A stretch of 64,000 bases of DNA from Trema orientale (taxonomy: Eukaryota > Streptophyta > Magnoliopsida > Rosales > Cannabaceae): positions 817,655 through 881,654 of the forward strand of contig JXTC01000056.1 of NCBI GenBank assembly GCA_002914845.1, in the 5' to 3' direction. The translations under genes were made by a program, and so were the position numbers. Below the pieces are notes generated by a model. The model saw only the letters and a list, made by a program, of their open reading frames with translations. It did no database searches and was not told the DNA's origin. Below are positions 1-9,092 of this stretch, piece after piece (position 1 is the stretch's first letter; every line of letters begins with the position of its first letter).

Positions 1-315
1 TATCTATTAATCAAGGGCTCTTTTGTCTTTTCTTTTATCTTTATATTATTTATATTATATAAATAATTCTTTTTTTTTGTATGGGTCGTCACATTTATTC
101 TCATGAATCTCATAGTACGAACCGTATGAGTCTACAATAATAAACAAGTGTGATTGTGAGATGACGAGTTATTCCAAAACATAGTTCATTCCTAGTATCA
201 ACCATAAATGCATATTAAATAAAGGCAATATAATAATCAAACATCAATCTTTATAATTTTTTTTTTAAATTCAAATAAAATAGAGCTATAGTTGAATAAT
301 GCAAGCTTGCTGGTC
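1..315. other. AT-rich flank, no gene seen
   Basis: AT-rich DNA with homopolymer runs. I see no coding region, and the short minus-strand reading frame at 251-451 mostly reads through the LTR that follows. The last bases supply the left copy of the TATAT target duplication of the next element (316-320). Confidence 0.6.
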
Positions 316-320
316 TATAT

Positions 321-920
321 TGTTGATGTATGTGTGAATAGAAGTGAAAAGGGCAGCCGTCATAGCAATAGTGAAAAGAGCAGTCGTCATAGCAACAGTG
401 AAAAGGGGCAGCCGTCATAGCAATAGTAAAAAAGGACAACCGTAATAGCATTAGTGAAAGGTAGTGTTCTCACTGCCTTTCAAGGCCTATAAACAGAGAC
501 TTCATTCATCATTCTCTTCATCCCAAAAAACTTGAAAGCAGTTCAAGTTCTCTCTTCTAATTAAATCCTTTCTTTCTCTTTATTTCTCCTTTCAAAGAGA
601 GTAGAGTTTCTTTGTGAAAGAGGAGATTTCAAAGAGTGGCAGTGTAAGGTGTGCGTGAGAGAATACTTGTGAGAAAATACTTGAGTGTATTGAGGTCATT
701 GGGTAGAAAAGAAGGAAATCTATGTGATTGTAGAAACTTTTCATATAGTGAAATTCTTTTCTGAAAGACAGTGGTTTTTCTCCTGATTTGGGAGTTTTCC
801 ACTTAATTCTTGTATTGTGAGATTGGTTTCTATTTCCTATTATTATTTCTCTATTATTCTGACATTTCTTTGGAGTGAGATCTTGGGAACGACGAATTTG
901 AGTTAATCAGATTCCCAACA
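321..920 (+). repeat. 5' LTR of the gag-only copia element
   Basis: About 600 bp, starting TGTTGATG and ending ATTCCCAACA. It has near-matching sequence throughout with 2260-2860. Its first 150 bp contain short tandem units of the form GTGAAAAGGGCAGCCGTCAT, repeated three to four times, which also appear in the 3' LTR. Confidence 0.93.
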
Positions 921-922
921 AG

Positions 923-934
923 TGGTATCAGAGC
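923..934 (+). other. Primer-binding site (initiator tRNA-Met)
   Basis: TGGTATCAGAGC, complementary to the 3' end of plant initiator tRNA-Met. This is the usual copia primer site and lies two bases after the 5' LTR. Confidence 0.92.
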
Positions 935-1076
935 GGGATTCTTCGGTGCACTATAGCTTGATGTTAGTCTAAGAAATTTTGTGTAAGGAAGCTGTGTTCA
1001 AGTGGAAGCATTTGAACACTTTAATCCTTCTTAGAAATTTTCTTAGCGGTTTCTCAAGCTTGAAGTGCAAAGCGAG

Positions 1077-1892
1077 ATGTCAAGAAACAAGATTTCAATT
1101 CCGGTTAGAGCTGATGTGGAGAAATTTGATAAGAATATCAATTTTGGCTTGTAGTAAATACAAGTCAAGAATTTATTGACTCAATCTGGATTGCACAAGG
1201 TTTTGAAATGCAGAGAGGCTTCCAAAGGCAAAGATTCTGAGAAATCCAGTATGAGCGATGAAGACTGGGATGATCTGAATGAGAGAGCTGCAAGTGCGAT
1301 ACGCATGTGTCTGGCTAAAAATATCTTTGCAAATGTGCTTGGAATAATGACGGCCAAAGATCTCTGGAGAAAGCTTGAAGAATTGTATCAGGCGAAAAGT
1401 ATCTTAAATCGAGTGTACCTAAAGGAGCAGTTTCATACATTGCGTATGAATGAAGGTACAAAAATTTACGATCATCTAAGTGTCTTGAATGGTATCATTT
1501 CTGAGCTGGAGGCTATTGAAGTGAAGATTGAAGATGAAGATAAGACATTGTGATTCATCTAGTCTCTTTCACCTTCCTATGAGCATATGAAACCTATTTT
1601 GGTGCATGGGAAGGAGACTGTAATTTTTCCCGAAGTTACAAGTAAGCTTTTGTCTGAAGAAAGAAGGCTGGCGGGTGGTGGAACTAATATTCCATCTGAG
1701 AGCTCAGCATTGGCAGTTAACACTAGGAAGGAAAATTCTATGAAAAAGAATATAATCTGCTGGGGGTGTGGACAATCTGGGCACCTGAAAAGAAATTGTC
1801 AAAAAGGTGGAGCGGACTCGGCTAAAAGCTTTAAATCTGGTGATACTGCTAATATTGTCTCCTATGATGGAGATGATGATCTTGTCCTTTGA
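1077..1892 (+). pseudogene. Copia gag (UBN2 domain and zinc knuckle), broken
   Basis: A capsid-like gag in one reading frame from ATG 1077 to TGA at 1890. Four in-frame stops interrupt it: TAG 1152, TAA 1155, TGA 1551 and TAG 1560. The first segment ends at INFGL, where copia gags usually have a tryptophan, so the TAG may be a mutated TGG. The middle (1176-1550) matches the UBN2-type gag pattern (AKDLWRKLEELYQAKS, then LKEQFHTLRMNEG). Near the C-terminus is an intact CX2CX4HX4C zinc knuckle, CWGCGQSGHLKRNC, which in the family binds the RNA genome. No frameshift is needed to join the parts, so decay has been by base substitution only. It is not translatable as one protein. Confidence 0.85.
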
Positions 1893-2259
1893 TCATGATA
1901 TGTGCATCCTCATGGCGTGCCGCTTATCTCCAAAGATGCCATGAAAGAGACTGTGTCACAATTAGCGGCAGTAAGTTTGCACACAGGCATTGATTTGGTG
2001 TTGATGCGAAGCGTGTGCTGAATGATGTCGATGGCTGATGGATTCCCGAAGAAGCCAAATGTGGGAGTCAGTACCATAATTATCAGCAAGATTCTATCGA
2101 TATAAGCCAAGATGAAATTCTTAGAATCTGTCAATTCTAAGTGGTATATATACTCGTATAGTGGAGTATGATTGTCAGTAAAGATAATGATAGCAACATA
2201 AGCTATAAAATGGGACGTATGTGAAGACGTAATTGAAATTAAGTCTTCAAGTGGGAGAT

Positions 2260-2860
2260 TGTTAATGTATGTGTGAATAGAAGTGAAAAGAGAAGCCGTT
2301 ATAGCAACAGTGAAAAGGGGCAACCGTCATAGCAATAGTAAAAAGGGCAGCCGTCATAGCAATAGTGAAAAGGGGCAGCTGTAATAGCAATAGTGAAAGA
2401 TAGTGTTCTCACTACCTTTCAAGGCCTATAAATAGAAACTTCATTCATCATTCTCTTCATCCCAAAAAACTTGAAAACATTTCAAGTTCTCTCTTCTAAT
2501 TAAATCATTTCTTTCTCTTTATTTTTCCTTTCAAAGAGAGTAGAGTTTCTTTGTGAAAGAGGAGGTTTCAAAGAGTGGCAGTATAAGGTGTGAATGAGAG
2601 AATACTTATGAGAAATTGCTTGGGTGTATTGGGGTCATTGGGTAGAAAAGAAGAAAATCTATATGATTGTAGAAATTTTTCATATAATGAAATTCTTTTC
2701 TAAAAAACGATGGTTTTTCTCCTGATTTGGAAGTTTTCTACTTAAATTCTTGTGTTATGAGATTGGTTTCTATTTCCTATTATTATTTCTCTATTATTCT
2801 AACATTTCTTTGAAGTGAGATCCTGGGAATGACGAATCTGGATTAGTCAGATTCCCAACA
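2260..2860 (+). repeat. 3' LTR of the gag-only copia element
   Basis: Starts TGTTAATG and ends ATTCCCAACA. It differs from the 5' LTR by scattered substitutions, so the insertion is not recent. It is followed directly by the TATAT target duplication. Confidence 0.92.
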
Positions 2861-2865
2861 TATAT

Positions 2866-3314
2866 GGCCCCACCTAAAATGCAAGGAAAGTGAAATGTCA
2901 ACTAAGAAGCGTATAGTTGTGGACAATGAAATTAAGCCAAAATTTTAAGGAAATAGTGGAAATGTGGATTAATGACCACAACTTGGAGACTGGGCATTCT
3001 TTGCCTGTGGGAACTTGGAAGATTCAATGGGGTCCACAAACATATTTCCATTCAACTGTATAAACTATCATTTTAGACTTTTGCGCATATTAAAGAAATG
3101 CAAATCTCTACTGTGTTCTGTATTTAAATTAACCACTCAATATTATTTTCTGTACTTAGAAAAATTTGACATTCAGATAGTTTCATGTGGCAAATTTTAA
3201 TCGGTTGAAAGATTAATATGATGATATTTAGCTTTTTTACCTAAAGGATTTTTTCTTTTTTTTTTTTTTTTTAGGGGACTCAAAGGAATTGTTTTTAACG
3301 TTGATTATAGATTC
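2866..3314. other. Intergenic, no gene seen
   Basis: AT-rich DNA with a poly-T run near 3250-3272. The 61-codon frame at 3015-3200 has no recognisable domain. Confidence 0.5.
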
Positions 3315-4975
3315 TATTATCATAAGAGGAAATATATGCTATATTTCTTCTTATTCATGGAGAAAAGGAATGCAAAATACATAGAGAGATCATACCTAAG
3401 GGATAAGCATACCGAACAAGGACTAAAAAAATTTTCGAAATCAAATATAAATAAATAGCTGGCTAAGTATCTTGCCAGTTGATAACAATAAAATTTAAAT
3501 CAAACTTAATCTTCTAAATCCAGAAATAATCACCGGATTCCAATACTCTCCCTCAACTTAGTGTTAAATATGCCTACTAATACTTTGTGAACAACTTTGG
3601 TGATTTCGGTGGTTCAATTTGAAAGGGTTTCAATTTTCAAAAACTTCAGGTACCTAGCTAAAGTTCACATGATCTTTATAGGAGATTGGCTAGTTTTGAC
3701 TGTGCTCTTCGATAGAGCGATTCATACCAAAAAAAAATCTCACTTATGCTAACTAATATTAATCTAATACTACAAAAAATCGTTTGCACTTGTTACTAAT
3801 TCTGAGACATTTTTTGCAACATCATGTGTCATTGTTTCAATGATTGAGATAGTAGAGGTCATTTTAGAATTCTTCTTATGTATCATAATTAAGGTCCCAC
3901 CATTGCGGATACCTAACAAGTTTAAAATAACGACTTTTGGTATGACTCATTTGATTATAGTGGATATATTTGTAGGTAGACTTATTAGATTTTGCTTGGT
4001 CCTATTGATCTTGAGGAGGCCATTTCTTATTAGGTCAGTTCCAGGCCATCATAGATGAAGCTTCTGAGTTTTCTGTCTCCTTGTTTAAAGTAATATGATA
4101 TACTTCTTTACATCGAACCAAAAATATACATTCTTTCAAATTTTGGACTAGTTCTTTCGTAAAATCTCTCCACAAATTTGGTTAAAAACTTCGTCTAATC
4201 CCACAAGAAATATCTAAACTTGTAGCCATTTGATAGAGTTTTGGTATGCTTCAGTGTCTTTGGAATCCTTCATAATGACTTTTCACGATGGACCTATTCG
4301 CAGAAAACTTCAGTCAATTCTCCATAATACACAGAGAGTGGTCTTCCACTTTTTTTTTTTTTTTTGGAGGTGAAAGCCTTCTTATTCAAGGCGAAAACAT
4401 GTGATTCATCATTTCTATCATAGATGGTCTTTTGCCAAGGCACTCCAGATTTCATGGGCAACGGGTAAGCACAAATAATGCTTCATAATTTAAGAGTCAT
4501 CAACAACCATCTCCTGACTTTCTATTTTGCAGTATACTACTTTCCAAATATCGTTTGATTCGGTCAGTAGTTTTATCTTTCCACAAATATAAGAGATTTT
4601 CTCCCTCTAATCAATATGCATCTCCATTAGGTGGACCAAACATCATTATTTAACTGAGAAAAAGTGACTCATGCATTAAATATGCCTTCATCTTGCACAA
4701 CAATAGGGACACACATTTTGATCCAATACATGATTCAACAGAGATTCAAACTTAGCACTGATACTATATAATCAGAATAGAAAATCTACGCTACATTTCT
4801 TCTTATTCATAAAGAAAAGAAATATAAAATATAGAAAATCTAAGAGACAAGAACACCAAATAAGGACCATTAAATCCTCTAAATTAAACCTGGTAATTAT
4901 CTTGCCACTTAATAACAATAAAATTTAAAATCAAACTAAATCTTCAAAATGTGGAAATAATCATCGGATTCAACA
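3315..4975 (-). mobile_element. Small internally deleted copia-like LTR element
   Basis: Two diverged direct repeats (about 3315-3545 and 4767-4975, 210-230 bp) behave as LTRs of a minus-strand element. Both contain CTTCTTATTCAT near the left edge, TATCTTGCCA in the middle and end in ATTC(C)AA(C/T)A. Read on the minus strand, the high-coordinate LTR is followed by TAGTATCAGTGC (4755-4766), a close match to the initiator tRNA-Met primer site. The low-coordinate LTR is preceded by the purine tract TTGAGGGAGAG (about 3546-3556), a typical copia polypurine tract. The 1.2-kb interior has no readable gag or pol. I could not find a clear target duplication. LTR ends are approximate. Confidence 0.7.
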
Positions 4976-5619
4976 TATATTTTGTGGTTTTTTATTCTTA
5001 AAAATTAAACACAACATTCTTGGAAACCTACATTTCATATTTTGGGATTTCAACATAAAATTTAAATTTACTCCTTATACATCTATATGAGTAAAAAATT
5101 TAATTGACAAAAAATACGCCCCTTCAATATTCAGAAAACAAAAACTATTCCAACTCCGCCAATGTAATTGAATTTTGTGCTCTATCATTTATTTGTTGGT
5201 TTGAATCCTATCACGTTCAACATTTGCATGTACTAAAAAGTTCATTTTATTTAATTAGTAATTAATACTTCATAGATAGATTGATAAATTTTATGTATAA
5301 AATATGTGTAATATGCATTTTACAGTGTAAATATTTACCAATAATTTATATTTACATCATAAATTTATACCTGCAATATAAAATACGAGAATTCTACCAA
5401 TTTTTACGGATAAGTTTCATTCACAAAATTTGTATTTTTTTGGCATATATTTCTCTAAAAATGAGTATAAAAATAAGTATAGATAAACTAAAGATAAAAA
5501 CAATTATCTATGTAGATATGCTTAGAAAAACAAGTATTTATGTACTTTCTTAGGTTTCTAACACTTTTGCATATAAAAACCAAAAAGAATTACGAAAATA
5601 TGGATGTCAATTTTTTTAA
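4976..5619. other. Intergenic, no gene seen
   Basis: AT-rich. The 90-codon frame at 5281-5553 is low-complexity Ile/Tyr/Lys-rich translation of AT-rich DNA with no domain. Confidence 0.5.
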
Positions 5620-5912
5620 GAGAAATTTAGGTGAATGACCAATATTTTAAATTTGATTAAGTAGATGTCCACTTTTGAAATTTTATAGCTAAATGTCTAG
5701 GTATATATATTTTTACACTTTGTGGATAAATATATCTACTAATTTCAGTTATTGTACTGAAATGTACTGGGTATATAATTTTTTGTACTTGGTATATAAA
5801 ATTTTATACTTGGTATATAAACATATATACCAGACATTTTGCTAGAATATTTGACATAAGGATATTTACTTAAATTAGGCCTAAAATTTGGTCATATTTC
5901 TATAAGGCCCTT
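5620..5912. repeat. Foldback MITE-like element, copy 1
   Basis: The left end (GAATGACCAATATTTTAAAT) and the reverse complement of the right end (ATATGACCAAATTTTAGGCC) match, giving imperfect terminal inverted repeats of about 50 bp. The interior is AT-rich with repeated TTGGTATAT motifs. A similar pair of ends occurs at 6385-6602. Confidence 0.5.
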
Positions 5913-5960
5913 TTTTTTCCCAATTCTCATACGATTTTTATTAGAAAAATCATTGTTTAA

Positions 5961-6150
5961 ATTTTTTAAAAAAATACCATTTTTAAAATGGTTAGTTATC
6001 AGTTTTTGAAAACTGGTTACCGGCTACCAGTTATTAGTTATATACCAGTTATAATTGGTATATAACTAATAACTGATAACTGGCAAACAGTTTTCAAAAA
6101 CTGGTAACTAGTAACCATTTTAAAAATAGTATTTTTTTAAAACCTTTTTA
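5961..6150. repeat. Near-perfect 190-bp palindrome
   Basis: The two halves are reverse complements about a centre near 6053. The left half carries TTAGTTATCAGTTTTTGAAA and the right half carries the matching AACTGATAAC and TTTTCAAAAACTGG blocks. It is built of repeated ACTGG/CCAGT units. It would form a long hairpin and is most likely a foldback MITE. No coding content. Confidence 0.75.
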
Positions 6151-6384
6151 AAAAATGATATTTTTAAAACCTTTCTAAAACCTTTATAGGTAAAAGTGAA
6201 ACCCTTTTGCTCATTAGTAGGGTCTCAAAAATATGTAATCCATCATTGTTATGCCAATGGTCTAGCTGGCATTTTGTGTTATTGGGTGGTTTATTAGGAT
6301 TAAAAAGTTATTTTTTTGCAGAGAAATTATAGTGGGCATTCTTTGTTTACATTTCATTTTGACAAATATCTATTTTTCTCTTTT

Positions 6385-6602
6385 TTATAGATAAATGACC
6401 AAATATTTGTATTTTTATACTGCATATCTACTTATATTCCAGTTTTAGTTTATATACGGAGTATATTAGTTTTTATATTAAGTATGTCATATTTTATAAG
6501 TAGTATATCTACTAGCATACTAGTCATTTTATTGCAGTATTTAAAAAATGGATATTTATTTAAAATAGATCCAAAATGTAGTCATTTTGATATAAGTCCC
6601 AT
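6385..6602. repeat. Foldback MITE-like element, copy 2
   Basis: The ends (AAATGACCAAATATTTG on the left, AAATGTAGTCATTTTGATAT on the right) resemble those of 5620-5912 in sequence and spacing, suggesting the same family. Boundaries are approximate. The 65-codon frame at 6484-6681 runs out of it and is not convincing. Confidence 0.4.
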
Positions 6603-7210
6603 TATTACATTGCTTTTAATATTAATTGGTAGTGTTGTTGGGTTTTTAAAATATTTCGCTAAGGACAGGCGAGTAAAATGAAGAGATAGAGAGAGACCTT
6701 TTTTTTTTTTAACTTTCAATTCGTATATTTCTAGAATTTTTTAATAGTTAATACTTTAATTTTTAATATTTTCAACAATGTATTTTGATAAATTAACAAA
6801 TTAAAATTGGATTTAACTAAGAGAAAAATATGAATTTGTTGCAATTGTAAAATCCAAGGCACTGCTTAAACTGCTTCAAATTCATACTCTTTATAACATC
6901 AAGTCAGAAAAGTAATTACATACAAAATTTACACTCCAATTCATAACATTATAAAACGTTACTTTCTATTTATTTATCTTCAATCTACATTACCAGAAAA
7001 GTTACATATCGATAGAGAATCTAATTTTGACCGTTAGGTTCAAAATTAAATACTATCATTTAATTTGCATCGAAATTTGTTCCAATGTAATTAATTATAA
7101 TCATTAGATTGAAATTCAAATATCAAAATTGATTTCCCTTTGAATTAAAAAAAAAAAAAAAAAAAACTCTATTGTATTCATTTCCATATATATGTACATT
7201 TATATATATA
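6603..7210. other. Intergenic, no gene seen
   Basis: AT-rich DNA with poly-A and poly-T tracts. Nothing coding or structured was recognised. Confidence 0.5.
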
Positions 7211-7422
7211 GGTTGTCAATCCAGTAGGTATTTTTTTTAGCCGTTAGATCATCATCTAATAGTGATCCAATGGCTATAATGATGCGCATGAAAAAACGTA
7301 CATCATTAATGTTATTTTTTTTACTTTTTAATATAAAAAAATGTGCATGATAAATTTTAATCGACCAAAATGATACCTATGTATAGGTAAAAAAAAAAAA
7401 ATACCTACTGGATTGGTGCCCA
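7211..7422 (+). mobile_element. MITE, CCAGTAGG family, copy 1
   Basis: A 212-bp element with terminal inverted repeats. The left end reads GGTTGTCAATCCAGTAGGTA and the right end, reversed, begins GGGCACCAATCCAGTAGGTA, each followed by a poly-T/poly-A run. It sits inside TATATA runs on both sides, so the target duplication (probably TA) cannot be resolved. A second, interrupted copy lies at 31796-32238 in the opposite orientation. Confidence 0.75.
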
Positions 7423-8700
7423 TATATATATATAACAAAAGTTGAAATAATCGATTATCTTACTTAGGAGTTTTTTTCCCTTTTCTTAGTTTTACTTATT
7501 ATATTTTACTAATGTTTCATTCAAGTAAGGATTAATAATGCCAACCAAGATATATAGATTATATCACTCAGAATAGAAAATGAAAAAGTGACTTAGGGAA
7601 GTTTCATCTATACCAATTAATAAAGTAGGCAATTGTTTAATTGGGCGGAAGAAAATATTAAGGATCGTGTGGAGAGAGACAGTGGGGGGGGCGGTGGGTG
7701 GGGTTTGGGGTCGGAGGTGGGGAAAGAAGAGTTGGCCTAGTCAAGTATAGAAACAAGCATGACATTATAAAGCAACGATAAATAAGTGGAAGCTACCAAT
7801 GAGAAATATTCTATTTTATAGAGATTCAAAATTTCTCTTTGGTATTGCCAAACCTCTCCGTTATGAAATTATAAAAATGTTGTGTTACCGCTTCTTCATT
7901 ATAGTTAGAGTGTGGGAAACTTGACTGCAAAGGGAGAGATTAGAGCATTCAGGAATGCTAGACACAATAATCTAGAGAAGCCCAGTAAGTGTTGCAAGGG
8001 TCTATTGTAACGTGACTTTTTTCAGCAAAGGTGCTCCCCAAATAAATTGGATATCCACATCTCATCTATTAATTATGTTACAATTCCTCGGAACTGGAAT
8101 TTGTCCAAAGTTCCAAAAATGTCAATTACGTGATCTTGTAATTTTATCAACAAATATATTTCTAGTCACGTTCGCACCAATTTTGAGCCAACCAGCTCAG
8201 TCCCATATATCTGTGTTTGATCTCAAACCCAACAAAGGCACTCAGAATTTCTACATTCTGGCAAGTAAGTGATAAATGACACATATAGAAAGATAGGTAG
8301 ATAGATAGGACTTTGTTTGATACAACTTTTTTTACTTTTTGAAACGTCCTTGGATACGTACACTTTTTTTTTCTCCCTTTTTAAATGAAAAGGTGGGTGG
8401 ATTGGATTTTTCTCAAATAAATTCTCAATGAAATCTTCACGTTTCATTTCATTTCAAAAAATAAAAGACCAACAAAATAAAAAAATAAAAAAAAGGTGTA
8501 TCCTCGCAAGCTCTGTGTAGAGGGATATGTAAGTTAACTATGGCCTATGGGCCTTCCTGAACTGTGTGTGTGTAGGATATTACCATTCACTCTGAATTAT
8601 ATCAATGGTGAAGCAAAAAAATATCAGCTGATAAGTTTCGGATGCAGACAACAAAAATAAATAAATAGATAAACAAAATAGAGAGTACTGCAAAATTTTG
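7423..8700. other. Intergenic upstream of the resistance gene
   Basis: AT-rich with a conspicuous G-rich island at 7683-7722 (listed separately). The frame at 8012-8272 has no recognisable domain. No gene is supported. Confidence 0.5.
7683..7722 (+). other. G-rich tract, potential G-quadruplex
   Basis: A 40-base stretch with at least four G-runs of three or more (an 8-G run, then GGG, GGGG, GGGG and a final GGGG) separated by short loops. It is striking in DNA that is otherwise about two-thirds A+T. It lies 1.4 kb upstream of the resistance gene start. Confidence 0.6.
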
Positions 8701-8759
8701 TCAATTCTCATAGATAGGGATGTAACTCAGTGAGCTCAATGTGGAGAAAGGAGCTTAGC

Positions 8760-8839
8760 TTGACGCCTTGACTTGACCTGGTGAAAGCTTCAATTGGTTC
8801 CACGTAGATGTTAGCTTCAATTGGGTCCACGTAGATGTT
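8760..8839 (+). promoter_or_regulatory. W-box cluster and 27-bp tandem repeat upstream of NLR
   Basis: Three W-box cores (TTGAC, the WRKY binding core) occur in 19 bases: 8760, 8768 and 8773; the last two are TTGACT and TTGACC. They are followed at once by a tandem duplication of 27 bp (8786-8812 and 8813-8839, one mismatch). Each unit carries CCACGTAG, an ACGT-core element of the type bound by bZIP factors. A further TTGACT lies near 8956. This is 250-330 bp before the start codon, so a defence- or hormone-responsive promoter is a reasonable inference. Confidence 0.55.
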
Positions 8840-9092
8840 TTCATTCATCATGCATGTGTTGAGTGAAAGTTACACTTCAGACTTTTGAGCACAAAGAGAC
8901 GAAATTTGCTTCGTGCATCTACTTTTTGGTGTTTAACAGGGGGAAAAAAGCACATGTTTGACTTTGAGTAGTGATTACTAGAATGAAAAAGTCTAGTCTT
9001 CTTTTGTGATTTATTGGTTTCAGAGTCCTATAACAACAACATTCAATCAATACCACTCTCTCATCCTTATTGTGTTGTCGTCCAGTGTAACA

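Larger units (their letters stand above)
321..2860 (+). mobile_element. Gag-only Ty1/copia LTR retrotransposon
   Basis: A structurally complete but non-autonomous LTR element. The two LTRs (321-920 and 2260-2860) both start TGTT and end CCCAACA, and the whole is bracketed by TATAT at 316-320 and 2861-2865. A primer-binding site lies two bases after the 5' LTR, and a purine tract (CAAGTGGGAGA) precedes the 3' LTR. Between them are only 1.34 kb, holding a broken gag and no integrase, reverse transcriptase or RNase H that I can recognise. A short trace at about 1893-1915 resembles the copia protease region (HMC..PHG), which suggests pol was lost by internal deletion. Mobility would need proteins supplied by a relative. 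Confidence 0.93.

Noticed and set aside
7683..7722. G-rich tract as a telomere-like repeat
   Set aside because: It lacks the plant telomere unit TTTAGGG in tandem.
8012..8272. 86-codon ORF upstream of the NLR
   Set aside because: No domain, no start context and AT-rich composition like the surrounding noncoding DNA.
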